Shown one piece after another: positions 8,466 to 17,721 of a DNA stretch of 64,000 nt; position 1 is the stretch's first letter, and each line of letters opens with the position of its first letter. Below the pieces are notes generated by a model. The model saw nothing but the letters and a program-made list of their open reading frames with translations, made no database searches and was not told where the DNA came from. The stretch lies in NCBI RefSeq assembly GCF_018861735.1, contig NZ_JAHLEB010000012.1, forward strand, positions 40,348 through 104,347, read 5' to 3'. A program made the position numbers and the translations under genes. The DNA is from Clostridium lacusfryxellense. GTDB taxonomy: Bacteria > Bacillota > Clostridia > Clostridiales > Clostridiaceae.

Positions 8466-9728
8466 TTAATCTTTTTTTAATATTTCTTTTACTATCGAAT
8501 TATTATATTGTGAATTTGGAAATTGATTAACTAATTTTTTTGCATAACTCTTTGATTTTTTTACATCAACTTCATTATTTATAGTAATTAAATTATATAA
8601 AACTTCTTCCGAGTAACTTCCTCTCGGAGATTGTTTCAAACTAAGTTCATAATATTTAATAGCGTTTTCAAAATCAGATGTAGCTTTATATGCTAGTGCT
8701 AACATATAAACTATATGTTCTTGTAAATAATTATCATTTGAGTATGGCAGTGCATATAAAAAATATTTCTGAGCTTCTATAAACTTTTTGTCTTTTATAT
8801 ATGACATTCCCTTTTCATAAAAAAATGGCACTCCATTACTCTTAATAACTTCTTCTCCTTTTACAATGAGTAGCTTGTCATTTATATCCAGTTTGGTATT
8901 CTTCCATGCATTCACATATCCAACTATTAACTCCATGTTACTTTTTTTTAAACTCTCATCTAATTGTTCATATGGAAACTTAGTAGCTTCTTGTGAATTG
9001 ATTTCTATTGATTTTTTATCATTATTATTTGATTTTTGCTTTTCTACTTCAACCTTTGCTTTAGCTTCGACTAATTTTTCACTTTCTATTTTAACTAAGC
9101 TTTTAGTTTTATTGTTATCTATCATTTTATACATATATTTTCTACCTGGGAAAATTACAATTACGGTTAAAACTATACATGCAGCAGCAATAAAAATTTT
9201 TTTATAGTTTATTTCTCTCTTTATGTTTCCATATTCTATTAATATATTTTTATTAATTATAGCTTGAATGTTTTTTTTATCTACTTGTGTTACCTCTTTT
9301 ATATAAGTATATGCTTTATCATATTCTCCTTGCTTTATATAACAAACGCTAATATAGTTATTTACGTTTATAAAATTAAAGTCACTGGACTTGCATTGCT
9401 CTAGGAGCTTTAGTGCACCACTTATATTTAGCTGCTTTATTAGTTCTAATGCGTTCACATAAAGCTGTAATTTTTCCTTATCCCTCACGCTATCATTTAG
9501 ATACTTTTTTGATACTTTGTCATTATTTCTTTTATAATTTATATTCCATGTCTGTTTAGCCTTTTCTAGATCGCCTTTTATGTAAAATAAAATGCCCTTT
9601 AAATTTAGTGCCGCAGCATTTGTATTATTAAGAGAAATACTTTTCTCACAAAGTCTTACCGCCTTATCTATATAACCATCATTATATTTATTCATCGCTT
9701 TTACGTATACTTTCCCTGACTTATCCAT
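8466..9728 (-). CDS. Membrane protein with TPR repeats on both sides of one membrane segment
   Basis: A 420-residue protein of unknown role. Residues 1-160 contain tetratricopeptide-like helices (for example AMNKYNDGYIDKAVRLCEKS and KQGEYDKAYTYIK). One membrane segment lies at about 177-194. A Lys/Glu/Asn-rich linker follows, then a second TPR block near 295-410 (ALAYKATSDFENAIKYYELS). This places one TPR domain in the cytoplasm and one outside. TPR domains bind other proteins, so a scaffold role is likely but the partner is unknown. An AAGGTGA site precedes the ATG at 9728. It looks monocistronic, between trxA and cwlD. Confidence 0.8.
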   Translation of the reverse strand: MDKSGKVYVKAMNKYNDGYIDKAVRLCEKSISLNNTNAAALNLKGILFYIKGDLEKAKQTWNINYKRNNDKVSKKYLNDSVRDKEKLQLYVNALELIKQLNISGALKLLEQCKSSDFNFINVNNYISVCYIKQGEYDKAYTYIKEVTQVDKKNIQAIINKNILIEYGNIKREINYKKIFIAAACIVLTVIVIFPGRKYMYKMIDNNKTKSLVKIESEKLVEAKAKVEVEKQKSNNNDKKSIEINSQEATKFPYEQLDESLKKSNMELIVGYVNAWKNTKLDINDKLLIVKGEEVIKSNGVPFFYEKGMSYIKDKKFIEAQKYFLYALPYSNDNYLQEHIVYMLALAYKATSDFENAIKYYELSLKQSPRGSYSEEVLYNLITINNEVDVKKSKSYAKKLVNQFPNSQYNNSIVKEILKKD

Positions 9729-9832
9729 AAGTTCACCTTTTATTCCATATATTTGTGATTATTTTAATTGTATCATAGGCTTTATTTTATTTAAGATAAT
9801 TATACATGATTAGAGTAATAAAAATATATATT

Positions 9833-9861
9833 AATTCATATTTTGTAGTAAAATATGAATT
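9833..9861. repeat. Perfect 12-bp inverted repeat
   Basis: AATTCATATTTT and AAAATATGAATT are separated by 5 bp (GTAGT). It lies about 105 bp upstream of the TPR gene start and about 215 bp upstream of the small peptide gene on the other strand. It could be an operator or a stem-loop; it lacks the GC-rich stem of a good terminator. Confidence 0.6.
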
Positions 9862-9889
9862 CTTTCATATCATTATAATAATTACATTA

Positions 9890-10066
9890 TTTTTAAGGGT
9901 ATCTGTACATAAAGATAATCTGGAAGCATCTATCACATGGTTGCATACGTCCCGTCCTGAGTGTTAATAAGTACATCTATATAATTATTCCTTATGGCGT
10001 AAGTATATCCATTAAATAGAGTGTAACATGCATTGGTGCACCTTGTAATAATAAATGTAGAAACTG
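9890..10066 (+). other. Possible structured leader or small RNA before a 50-residue peptide gene
   Basis: The 348 bp between the TPR gene and the small peptide gene contain a segment less AT-rich than its flanks (TTGCATACGTCCCGTCCTGAG and later). ACATCTAT (about 9972) can pair with ATAGAGTGT (about 10016) with one bulge, enclosing a CTTA/TAAG hairpin. Then TGCA and TGCA enclose TTGG just before the ribosome site. I cannot match it to a known family. Confidence 0.35.
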
Positions 10067-10076
10067 GAGGTCATTC

Positions 10077-10229
10077 ATGGTAAATAAGAATTTTTCTGTA
10101 CTAATATATTTTCTTAGTGCTGTCTTGGTACTAATTCTTTCAATATTTATTTATAGAATAATTACACATATTAGTTACGGTAATTTTGATGAGAAAATAA
10201 CAGCGACAGAATTTATGGTTAAAAGATAA
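10077..10229 (+). CDS. 50-residue single-pass membrane peptide
   Basis: An ATG at 10077 with a GGAGG site 6 nt upstream opens a 50-codon frame beginning MVNKNFSVLIYF. Residues 6-30 are strongly hydrophobic and form one membrane segment. The tail (about 31-50) is polar and ends FMVKR. A terminator follows the stop immediately. The good ribosome site, the membrane segment and the terminator argue for a real gene. It is not homologous to anything I recognise. Possible roles are a membrane-protein regulator or a sporulation peptide, both speculative. Confidence 0.65.
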   Translation: MVNKNFSVLIYFLSAVLVLILSIFIYRIITHISYGNFDEKITATEFMVKR

Positions 10230-10265
10230 AAAGACATACTTTTAGGATAATATGTCTTTTTCTTT
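10228..10265. terminator. Bidirectional terminator between the small peptide gene and cwlD
   Basis: AAAAAGACATA and TATGTCTTTTT form a stem with T runs on both strands. It can end the small peptide transcript (plus) and the cwlD transcript (minus). Confidence 0.85.
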
Positions 10266-10308
10266 TATAATAACTTAAAATTAATTAACATTATTGCATT
10301 TTAATTAT

Positions 10309-11031
10309 TTACTCCGAAGAACTACTTTTAAAGAAATCACTTACTGATTTACTTAAAGAATTTGCAATTTTTCCTTGATATTCATCTGTCTTTAACTTTT
10401 GTTCCTCTTGATCGTTTGATAAAAATCCGCATTCAACTATAACACTTGGTATGATGTCATAATCTCTTAATAACCTATAGGCATTTTTAGCAGGTTTTTG
10501 TACTCTCTTATTACTAGGATCTAACTCTTCCCTAAGGTTCGTCTGAATTACGCTGGCGAGGGTTGAGCTTTCTTTATAGTTTGAATACCATACTTGCGCT
10601 CCATAATATTTACTCTGTGTAAAATAATTTAAATGTATGCTAATAAGCATGTCACAATTGCTAGATTTTTTTAAATCACATCTCTTTTTTAAATCTTCAA
10701 TATACCTCTGTCTTATAGTCCCATCATTTGAATAAAGGCCAACATCTCCCTCTCTTGTCATAACTACTTTATATCCTGCTTTTTCTAAACTGACTTTAAG
10801 TTTTTTTACTATACTTAAATTAATATCCTTCTCCACAGTACCATTTTTAGAACTTGTTCCACCGTCCATGCCACCATGCCCTGCATCAATAAGTATTGTT
10901 TTGCTTCCTTCATTTATACTCATAGTTTCATGAGCAAGGCCTATATTCACACCTATTAAACTTGCCATTCCTAAAATTATTACAACAACCACGGCTACTA
11001 ACCTTTTATTTGTGTATTTCAATGCACCCAC
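10309..11031 (-). CDS. cwlD: N-acetylmuramoyl-L-alanine amidase CwlD
   Basis: CwlD removes stem peptides from spore-cortex peptidoglycan, a step toward muramic-delta-lactam. The 240-residue protein has an N-terminal membrane segment or uncleaved signal at about 10-29 and an Amidase_3 domain. The zinc ligands and catalytic residues are visible: His52 in DAGHGGMDGG, Glu67 in VEKD, His133 in SIHLN and Glu200 in VIVECGFLSN. The position downstream of rpsI, after rplM and truA, is the usual clostridial and bacillary place for cwlD. It is separated from rpsI by a terminator and the sod gene, so it has its own promoter, probably sporulation-specific. Confidence 0.93.
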   Translation of the reverse strand: MGALKYTNKRLVAVVVVIILGMASLIGVNIGLAHETMSINEGSKTILIDAGHGGMDGGTSSKNGTVEKDINLSIVKKLKVSLEKAGYKVVMTREGDVGLYSNDGTIRQRYIEDLKKRCDLKKSSNCDMLISIHLNYFTQSKYYGAQVWYSNYKESSTLASVIQTNLREELDPSNKRVQKPAKNAYRLLRDYDIIPSVIVECGFLSNDQEEQKLKTDEYQGKIANSLSKSVSDFFKSSSSE

Positions 11032-11175
11032 CCTTTTATTTATTGCTATGTGTTAATTTTATTCAACATGTATATATTTTATAATATGTTTTTGATTTTA
11101 CTTATAAGAAAATACACAGATTAAATTATAATACATATATTGTAATGTATTATAATATTTTTTAGAGGTGAGTTG

Positions 11176-11826
11176 ATGTACAATTTAAAGCCTGAACTAT
11201 TTGATTTTAATTCAGTAAAAGGTATTTCAAAAAAACAACTTGATGAACATTACAAATTGTATACAGGTTACGTAACCAAATTAAATGAAATTTGGAACAC
11301 TCCATATGTGCCTGCTAATTATACTGATAGCAATGCAACTTACTCCAAGATGCGTAGCTTAAAGCTAGGGGAAACATATTCACTAGATGGAGTAAAACTT
11401 CACAATCTTTATTTTGAAAACATGACTGGAGGAAATAACACACCACATGGCCTCTTATTTAATGCAATTATAAATCAATTTGGTTCCTACGATACATTCA
11501 TCTCTTACCTTACAAATGTAGGGGTATCCATGAGAGGTTGGGCAGTTCTTACCATTGATTCTATTGACAATAAGTTGCATATAATAGGAAGTGACTCACA
11601 CGATAATGGTGCCGTATGGTTATCCTTCCCAATATTGATTATGGATGTTTATGAACACGCATACTTTATGGATTTTGGAACAGACAGGAAAAAATATATT
11701 TCTACATTTATAGAAAACATAAATTGGGACGTCTTGAATGACAGGTTTGAAAAATATATTTCTTTGGCTCAGCATATGAATAATGATATGAATCAACGTA
11801 GATTCTGCCCTTATAATTTATTCTAA
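11176..11826 (+). CDS. Iron/manganese superoxide dismutase, divergent SodF-like form
   Basis: A 216-residue Fe/Mn-SOD family protein predicted to remove superoxide. I choose the ATG at 11176 because AGAGGTGA lies 4 nt upstream; a TTG at 11173 is too close. Candidate metal ligands are His in DEHYKLYTGYV, His in KLHNLYFENM, and Asp and His in MDVYEHAYF. The first motif is one residue shorter than the classical HY-GKHHQA-YV and lacks the second His, and GSGWAWL is replaced by MRGWAVL. It is therefore outside the standard SodA/SodB groups. Transcribed divergently from cwlD, so coat or sporulation expression is possible. Confidence 0.85.
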   Translation: MYNLKPELFDFNSVKGISKKQLDEHYKLYTGYVTKLNEIWNTPYVPANYTDSNATYSKMRSLKLGETYSLDGVKLHNLYFENMTGGNNTPHGLLFNAIINQFGSYDTFISYLTNVGVSMRGWAVLTIDSIDNKLHIIGSDSHDNGAVWLSFPILIMDVYEHAYFMDFGTDRKKYISTFIENINWDVLNDRFEKYISLAQHMNNDMNQRRFCPYNLF

Positions 11827-11851
11827 TAACTTTATTTATTTCCTAGAAAAT

Positions 11852-11885
11852 AAAAACCCTCAAACACAAGTGTTTGAGGGTTTTT
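11852..11885. terminator. Bidirectional terminator between sod and rpsI
   Basis: AAAAACCCTCAAACAC and GTGTTTGAGGGTTTTT form a near-perfect stem between the converging sod and rpsI genes. Confidence 0.95.
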
Positions 11886-11898
11886 AATAACATGAAAA

Positions 11899-12291
11899 TT
11901 ATCTCTTTGAAAACTGAGATGCTTTTCTTGCTTTTTTAAGACCATATTTCTTTCTTTCTTTCATTCTTGGATCTCTTGTTAAAAATCCGGCACTTTTAAG
12001 TTCTGGTCTTAAAGTTTCATCGGCTTTTAATAATGATCTAGAAATACCATGTCTTATTGCTCCAGCTTGACCTGTATATCCACCACCATGTACGTTAACT
12101 AAAACATCAAATTTATCTTTAGTTCCAGTTAATACTAGAGGTTGGTTTACTATAAGCATTAAAGTTTCTAATCCAAAATAATTCTCTATGTTTCTTTTGT
12201 TTATAACAATTTTACCTTCACCAGGTACAAGTCTAACTCTTGCAACTGATTTCTTTCTTCTTCCTGTTCCTATATATTGAACCTTTGCCAT
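11899..12291 (-). CDS. rpsI: 30S ribosomal protein S9
   Basis: S9 is a head protein of the small subunit whose C-terminal tail contacts P-site tRNA. The 130 residues are standard; it begins [14 protein letters not shown] and ends with the basic tail KASQFSKR. It follows rplM by 24 bp, forming the usual L13-S9 pair, and ends at a strong terminator. Confidence 0.98.
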   Translation of the reverse strand: MAKVQYIGTGRRKKSVARVRLVPGEGKIVINKRNIENYFGLETLMLIVNQPLVLTGTKDKFDVLVNVHGGGYTGQAGAIRHGISRSLLKADETLRPELKSAGFLTRDPRMKERKKYGLKKARKASQFSKR

Positions 12292-12315
12292 TGTATTTCC
12301 TCCTTCCGAATCTAA

Positions 12316-12756
12316 TTAGTATTTAAGCACTAGTGTTTCTGGGTTTTGTGCAGCATTGTTATGTTCTGAACCTTTGTATACAGTCATTTTTTTAAGTGTT
12401 TGACGACCTAATGGTCCCTTTGGAAGCATTCTTCTTACTGCTTCTTCAAAAATAAACTCTGGTTTTTTAGCTAATGCGATTCTATATGGAACTTCTTTTA
12501 ATCCACCTGGATAAAAAGAGTGATGTCTTAACATTTTTTGGTCTAATTTCTTACCAGTTAAAACTATCTTATCAGCATTTAATACAATTACAAAGTCACC
12601 TGTATCTACATGTGGTGTAAATGTTGGTTTATGTTTACCTCTTAATATTGCTGCTATTTGACTAGCTGCTCTTCCTAAAACTTTTCCTTCTACGTCTACA
12701 ACGAACCATTTTCTTTCCACTTCTAGTGGTTTTGCTAAGTATGATTTTGAATTCAT
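12316..12756 (-). CDS. rplM: 50S ribosomal protein L13
   Basis: L13 is an early-assembly large-subunit protein. I start at the ATG at 12756 ([10 protein letters not shown]), which has GGGAGGG 5 nt upstream, giving 146 residues; a longer frame adds nine unsupported residues. [16 protein letters not shown] and [15 protein letters not shown] are conserved L13 segments. Its promoter and a structured leader lie directly upstream, so rplM-rpsI is its own transcript. Confidence 0.98.
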   Translation of the reverse strand: MNSKSYLAKPLEVERKWFVVDVEGKVLGRAASQIAAILRGKHKPTFTPHVDTGDFVIVLNADKIVLTGKKLDQKMLRHHSFYPGGLKEVPYRIALAKKPEFIFEEAVRRMLPKGPLGRQTLKKMTVYKGSEHNNAAQNPETLVLKY

Positions 12757-12789
12757 TATTTTCCCTCCCTGAACTTTTAACAATTAAAA

Positions 12790-12840
12790 CTCTATGCTAA
12801 AGATCCGGGGCTAGTGGATCTTATACACGATTATTTATAC
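12790..12840 (-). promoter_or_regulatory. Candidate L13 leader (autoregulatory mRNA structure)
   Basis: On the minus strand AAGATCC and GGATCTT (12822-12816 and 12806-12800) form a stem with loop ACTAGCCCC, followed by TTAGCATAGAG. It lies in the short leader of rplM, where L13 leaders occur in Firmicutes. The family match is from memory only. Confidence 0.55.
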
Positions 12841-12851
12841 AAACATTTATA

Positions 12852-12880
12852 AGTATAATACATTCTACCGGGTGTGTCAA
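12852..12880 (-). promoter_or_regulatory. rplM-rpsI promoter
   Basis: Minus strand TTGACA, 17 bp, TATACT. The start site would fall about 90 nt before the rplM ATG. Confidence 0.85.
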
Positions 12881-12919
12881 TGTTTTTAGCCATCATGTTG
12901 CAACTTTAATTTATTTATT

Positions 12920-13654
12920 TTAATAAAAAACTTCTTCTAAACATAATCCATTCGCCGGGACTGCTTTTCCAGCCTTTGATCTCTCTTTTGACTCTATTAT
13001 ATTATTAATTTCGCTTGGTTTTATCTTTCCTTCACCAACTCTAATTAATGCCCCAACTATTATTCTAACCATATTGTATAAGAATCCATCAGCTGCAATA
13101 TATATTTTAATCATATCTTCATTTTTTATAATATCTAATTGAGATATAGTTCTTACAGATGTCTTTACTGAACTTCCTAAATTTTTAAATGCAGAAAAAT
13201 CATGAGTCCCTATAAAATATAAAGCCCCTAGTTTCATAGCCTCTACATCTAATATTCTTTGATGATGATATATGTAATTACGACCTACTGCAACATACTC
13301 TCGTCTATTTATTATTGTGTAACTATACACCTTACCAGTGCTATTATACCTTGAATGGAATTCCATTGGCATGTCAATAGCCTTAAGTATTACAATGTCT
13401 CTAGGTAATTTACTATTAATAGCTCTTGCAAATTTCTCTTGTACTATTTTACTATTAGTATAAAAGTTACCGGTATAGCCCTTTGCATGGACTCCAGCAT
13501 CTGTTCTACTAGAACCAGTAATTAAGGCTTCTTCACCTGTAATTTCCTCAATAGCTCTTTCTACTTTTTCCTCTATAGTCATGACATTATTTTGCCTTTG
13601 CCATCCACAATAGTTCGTTCCATCATATTCTATTATAAGCTTTATATTTCTCAC
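12920..13654 (-). CDS. truA: tRNA pseudouridine(38-40) synthase TruA
   Basis: TruA converts uridines 38-40 of the tRNA anticodon arm to pseudouridine. The 244-residue length is typical. The catalytic Asp52 lies in SSRTDAGVHA, and the C-terminal half has FLYNMVRIIVGALIRVG, a family hallmark. It follows ecfT by 63 bp on the same strand, in the order ecfA1-ecfA2-ecfT-truA-rplM-rpsI common in Firmicutes. Confidence 0.97.
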   Translation of the reverse strand: MRNIKLIIEYDGTNYCGWQRQNNVMTIEEKVERAIEEITGEEALITGSSRTDAGVHAKGYTGNFYTNSKIVQEKFARAINSKLPRDIVILKAIDMPMEFHSRYNSTGKVYSYTIINRREYVAVGRNYIYHHQRILDVEAMKLGALYFIGTHDFSAFKNLGSSVKTSVRTISQLDIIKNEDMIKIYIAADGFLYNMVRIIVGALIRVGEGKIKPSEINNIIESKERSKAGKAVPANGLCLEEVFY

Positions 13655-13716
13655 AACATCACGCCCTTTTCTATTTACACCTAGTATTTAATACTACTTT
13701 GCTCTTTATTAGAATA

Positions 13717-14514
13717 TTACGTTCTACTAAAAATAGTAACAAAAAATAGCAGTGAAAACGCAAAACTTGCAATATAATCTTTATTGCTTATCTTTAATTG
13801 TTTCATTCTAGTTCTTCCTTCTCCACCCTTATAACATCTTGATTCCATAGCCATAGCTAGTTCATCTGCCCGCCTAAAAGAACTTATAAATAATGGCACT
13901 AATATAGGAATTAAACTTTTAGCCCTACTAATTAAATTTCCAGACTCAAAGTCAGCACCTCTTGCCATTTGTGCTTTCATTATTTTATCAGTCTCATCCA
14001 TAAGCGTAGGAATGAACCTTAAAGCTATAGTCATCATCATTGCAAGTTCGTGAGCAGGTACTCCTATCCTTTTAAATGGGTTTAGAAGACTCTCTATACC
14101 ATCAGTTAACTCTATTGGAGACGTTGTAAGTGTTAGTATTGACGTACCCATAATCAAGAACACCAGCCTAATAATCATAAAGGCTGCTATCATTAACCCT
14201 TCCTTATAAATACTTATAAATCCCCATTGAAAAAGTAGATCCTTCCCACTAGTCATAAAAATATTTAATATTGCTGTAATTAGCAATAAAACCAAAATCG
14301 GCTTAAGACCATTATAAATATACTTAAATGACAGCTTAGCTATTAGTATTGTTCCTAAAATAAATATCAATACATATAGGTAGCCCTCAAAGTTATTTAC
14401 CAAAAATAGATTAACAATAAATAATATAGATATTAGTATCTTAAATCTTGAGTCCAACTTATGTACAAAAGAATCCCCTGGTATATATTGACCTATTGTA
14501 ATATCCTTGATCAT
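13717..14514 (-). CDS. ecfT: Energy-coupling factor transporter membrane subunit EcfT
   Basis: EcfT is the shared membrane subunit that links the two ATPases to exchangeable vitamin-binding S components. The ATG at 14514 (MIKDITIGQY) is chosen because GGAGG lies 6 nt upstream; a longer frame adds 11 residues without support. About 265 residues contain several hydrophobic helices and the two coupling motifs: ARG in KAQMARGADF and SRCY in AMESRCYKGG. No S-component gene is nearby, so this is a group-II shared ECF module. Confidence 0.95.
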   Translation of the reverse strand: MIKDITIGQYIPGDSFVHKLDSRFKILISILFIVNLFLVNNFEGYLYVLIFILGTILIAKLSFKYIYNGLKPILVLLLITAILNIFMTSGKDLLFQWGFISIYKEGLMIAAFMIIRLVFLIMGTSILTLTTSPIELTDGIESLLNPFKRIGVPAHELAMMMTIALRFIPTLMDETDKIMKAQMARGADFESGNLISRAKSLIPILVPLFISSFRRADELAMAMESRCYKGGEGRTRMKQLKISNKDYIASFAFSLLFFVTIFSRT

Positions 14515-14592
14515 ACAAATTCCTCCAATGTATTGTAAAAAGCACATATTACTATTATATATATGTCACCTTGTTATAGCAGAAGATTTATA

Positions 14593-15447
14593 CTAGTTTT
14601 TTTTTAATATTCTAAGCAATTCTTCTTTAGCCTTTTCTATTGTAAATATATCGCGTGACAAATCGAACCCTTTATTACGTAGTTCTCTAATTAAATATGT
14701 AACCTGTGGTACAGCTAGCCCAACGCTCTCTAATATTTCTACTTCCCTAAATATCTTCTCAGGAGATCCATCTAAGATACACTTACCTTTATCCATTACC
14801 AAAATTCTATTTGCAACTTTAGCAACATCTTCCATACTATGTGACACTAAAATTATAGTCATATCATTTTGGTTATAGAGTTCTAGAATCTTACCTAAAA
14901 TATCATCTCTACCTTTTGGATCTAGACCTGCAGTTGGTTCATCTAAAATTAAAATCTTTGGCTCCATAGCTATGACTCCCGCAATAGCTACTCTTCTCTT
15001 TTGTCCACCACTTATCTCAAAAGGTGATTTATCTTTATACTCTTCATAGTCCAGACCAACAATCTTCATGGCTCTTTGAACTCTTTTATTTATTTCATCA
15101 TTATCTAAACCTAAGTTATGAGGTCCAAAAGCAATGTCTTTTTCGATAGTTTCTTCAAAAAGCTGGTATTCAGGATATTGAAATACTAATCCAACTTTCT
15201 TTCGTATATTTGTAAGTTTCACATTTTTCTTTGTTATATCTATGTCATCAATTAATAATCTACCGGATGTCGGTTTTAAAAGTCCGTTTATATGTTGTAT
15301 AAGTGTAGATTTTCCAGAGCCTGTATGCCCAATAAGTGCTATAAATTCTCCCTGCTTTATTTCTATGGATACATCATCTATAGCTTTTTTTTCAAAAGGA
15401 GTTTTTGGCATATATATATATGTTAAATTTTCTATTTTAATTGACAT
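14593..15447 (-). CDS. ecfA2: ECF transporter ATPase EcfA2
   Basis: One of the two ATPases of the vitamin-uptake ECF complex. The 284 residues carry Walker [10 protein letters not shown] at 40-48, Q-loop [10 protein letters not shown], signature SGGQKRR, Walker [14 protein letters not shown] and H-loop VSHSMEDV. Its start overlaps the end of ecfA1 by 16 bp, which suggests coupled synthesis of the heterodimer. Its Q-loop and order mark it as the A2 partner. Confidence 0.95.
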   Translation of the reverse strand: MSIKIENLTYIYMPKTPFEKKAIDDVSIEIKQGEFIALIGHTGSGKSTLIQHINGLLKPTSGRLLIDDIDITKKNVKLTNIRKKVGLVFQYPEYQLFEETIEKDIAFGPHNLGLDNDEINKRVQRAMKIVGLDYEEYKDKSPFEISGGQKRRVAIAGVIAMEPKILILDEPTAGLDPKGRDDILGKILELYNQNDMTIILVSHSMEDVAKVANRILVMDKGKCILDGSPEKIFREVEILESVGLAVPQVTYLIRELRNKGFDLSRDIFTIEKAKEELLRILKKN

Positions 15448-16277
15448 AATGCATTCACCATCTCATCTATAGTTAATATATCTGATCCTATATTAATACC
15501 ATTTTGTCTAAGCTCATATGCAAGTTCTGTTACTTGAGGCACATCTAATCCTATTTTCTTCATTACAGCTACATTTTTAAATATTTCCTTAGGTTTCCCA
15601 TTCATTACAACTTTACCGCTATCCATAACCACAATTCGGTCCGCCTCTACTGCCTCTTCCATATTATGAGTTATTAATATTATTGTTATGCCATATTTCT
15701 TGTTTATTTCTTTAATAGTTCGCATAACCTCTTTTCTACCAAATGGATCCAGCATAGCTGTTGGTTCATCAAAAACAATACACTTAGGCATCATAGCAAG
15801 AATCCCAGCAATAGCTACTCTTTGTTTTTGACCACCTGAAAGTAAATGTGGAGCATGTTTTCTATATTCATACATTTGAACATTTTTTAATGCATCATCA
15901 ACCCTTTTTCTAATCTCCTTAGAATCAATTCCTAAGTTTTCTGGCCCAAATGCTACATCCTCTTCAACAATAGTTGCAACAATTTGATTATCTGGATTTT
16001 GAAACACCATGCCTGCTACATTCCTAATAAGCCATAGATTACTCTCATCGGAAGTTCGCATTCCATCAACATAGACTTCTCCATCCGATGGAACTAACAA
16101 TGCATTTATATGTTTAGCAAAAGTGGATTTTCCTGATCCATTATGACCAAGTACTACCAAAAATTCACCCTTATTAACCTCTAAATCTAAACCATTTATG
16201 GCTACTTTAGGCTGTTCATTTTCACTTTGGGGGTACTTATAAACAAGTTTCTTACATATAACCATTTTTTCACCCAT
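15432..16277 (-). CDS. ecfA1: ECF transporter ATPase EcfA1
   Basis: The first ATPase of the ECF complex, 281 residues from the ATG at 16277. An upstream GTG overlaps the GGGAG ribosome site and is rejected. Walker [10 protein letters not shown] is at 44-52, Q-loop [10 protein letters not shown], signature SGGQKQR, Walker [14 protein letters not shown] and H-loop ITHNMEEA. It lies 80 bp downstream of rplQ with a hairpin between, so it may be transcribed partly by read-through from the ribosomal operon. Confidence 0.95.
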   Translation of the reverse strand: MGEKMVICKKLVYKYPQSENEQPKVAINGLDLEVNKGEFLVVLGHNGSGKSTFAKHINALLVPSDGEVYVDGMRTSDESNLWLIRNVAGMVFQNPDNQIVATIVEEDVAFGPENLGIDSKEIRKRVDDALKNVQMYEYRKHAPHLLSGGQKQRVAIAGILAMMPKCIVFDEPTAMLDPFGRKEVMRTIKEINKKYGITIILITHNMEEAVEADRIVVMDSGKVVMNGKPKEIFKNVAVMKKIGLDVPQVTELAYELRQNGINIGSDILTIDEMVNALCQLK

Positions 16278-16312
16278 AAGTGTCACTCCCTACGTTTATA
16301 AATATAAATATG

Positions 16313-16350
16313 AAAATGGGGATTAAGTAAATATTCACTTAATCCCCTTT
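16313..16350 (-). terminator. Hairpin between rplQ and ecfA1
   Basis: GGGGATTAAGT and ACTTAATCCCC form an 11-bp stem, followed on the minus strand by ATTTTC. The short T run suggests partial termination, lowering ecf expression relative to ribosomal genes. Confidence 0.65.
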
Positions 16351-16357
16351 ATTCAAA

Positions 16358-16699
16358 CTATACTAATTCTATTATGCTCATTTCTGCTGCGTCGCCTCTT
16401 CTTGGACCCATTTTCATTATTCTAGTATATCCGCCGTTTCTCTCAGCATACTTGGGTGCAATATTGTCAAATAACTCTTTAACAACGCTTTCTTCAGTAA
16501 TAAATGCAAGTGCTTGCCTTCTAGCATGAAGATCTCCTCTTTTACCAAGAGTTATCATTCTTTCAGCAAATTTTCTAGTTTCTTTTGCTCTAGTTACTGT
16601 AGTTTCAATTTTTCCATATTTCAACAAATTAGTTGCAAGACTTCTAAACATTGCAATTCTTTGATCAGTGGATCGTCCTAACTTACGATACATTGCCAT
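16358..16699 (-). CDS. rplQ: 50S ribosomal protein L17
   Basis: L17 lies near the peptide exit tunnel. The 113 residues start [14 protein letters not shown], the classical L17 opening, and end in ISIIELV-like sequence. It follows rpoA by 12 bp in the standard alpha operon and is the last ribosomal gene before the hairpin. Confidence 0.98.
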   Translation of the reverse strand: MAMYRKLGRSTDQRIAMFRSLATNLLKYGKIETTVTRAKETRKFAERMITLGKRGDLHARRQALAFITEESVVKELFDNIAPKYAERNGGYTRIMKMGPRRGDAAEMSIIELV

Positions 16700-16711
16700 G
16701 TGCGTTCCTCC

Positions 16712-17659
16712 TTACTCTTCAGTTAGTTTTAAGTTCAAACTCAAAGCTTGAAGTTTTTGTTCAACTTCTTCAAGTGATTTCTTACCTAAATTTCTAACCT
16801 TCATCATATCATCCATTGATCTTTCTGTTAGTTCCTGAACTGTATTAATTCCAGCTCTTTTTAAGCAATTATAGCTTCTAACTGAAAGATCTAGTTCTTC
16901 TATAGTCATTTCAAGAACTTTTTCTTTCTTATCTTCTTCTTTTTCTACCATTATTTCAACATTATCAGCATGATCTGTTAATGTCATAAACAATTTAAAG
17001 TGTTCGATAAGTATTTTAGCTGATAAACCAATGGCTTCATCTGGTCTAATTGTTCCATTAGTCCAAATTTCTATAGTTAATTTATCATAATCAGTAATTT
17101 GGCCTACTCTAGTGTTTTCTACAGAGAAATTTACTCTTTTAACAGGAGTATAAATTGAATCCACTGGAATTGTAGCTATTGGTAATTCATCTGTCTTGTT
17201 TTTAGCCATAGACACATATCCTCTACCTCTATTAACAGTTAATTCCATATATAATCTAGCATCATCATCTAATGTTGCAATATGTAAATCGTCATTAACG
17301 ACCTCTATATCTCCATCAGTATTGATATCTGCTCCAGTAACAACACCAGGTCCTTTAGCATCAATATAAATTGTTCTAGGACCTTCTCCAGTCATTTTTA
17401 ATGCTAAGCTTTTGATGTTTAGAATTAATTCTGTAACATCTTCTTTAACACCTTTAACTGTAGAAAATTCGTGAAGTACTGTATCAATCTTAACTGCACT
17501 AGTAGCAACTCCTGGTAATGAAGAAAGAAGAATTCTTCTTAATGCATTACCTAAAGTTATACCATAACCTCTTTCTAGTGGTTCAATTATAAACTTACCA
17601 TAAGACCCATCTTCAGCTGTTTCTACACATTCTATTTTTGGCTTTTCAATTTCTAACAT
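16712..17659 (-). CDS. rpoA: RNA polymerase alpha subunit
   Basis: The 315-residue alpha subunit nucleates RNA polymerase assembly. The N-terminal domain has [25 protein letters not shown], and the C-terminal domain has the helix-hairpin region [19 protein letters not shown] and [11 protein letters not shown], which contacts UP-element DNA and activators. It lies between rpsD and rplQ, as in most Firmicutes. Confidence 0.98.
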   Translation of the reverse strand: MLEIEKPKIECVETAEDGSYGKFIIEPLERGYGITLGNALRRILLSSLPGVATSAVKIDTVLHEFSTVKGVKEDVTELILNIKSLALKMTGEGPRTIYIDAKGPGVVTGADINTDGDIEVVNDDLHIATLDDDARLYMELTVNRGRGYVSMAKNKTDELPIATIPVDSIYTPVKRVNFSVENTRVGQITDYDKLTIEIWTNGTIRPDEAIGLSAKILIEHFKLFMTLTDHADNVEIMVEKEEDKKEKVLEMTIEELDLSVRSYNCLKRAGINTVQELTERSMDDMMKVRNLGKKSLEEVEQKLQALSLNLKLTEE

Positions 17660-17721
17660 AATAAACCCTCCTTTTTTTTATTGGCAACTTATTATGAGGG
17701 CAACTGATTCTATATTAATGA

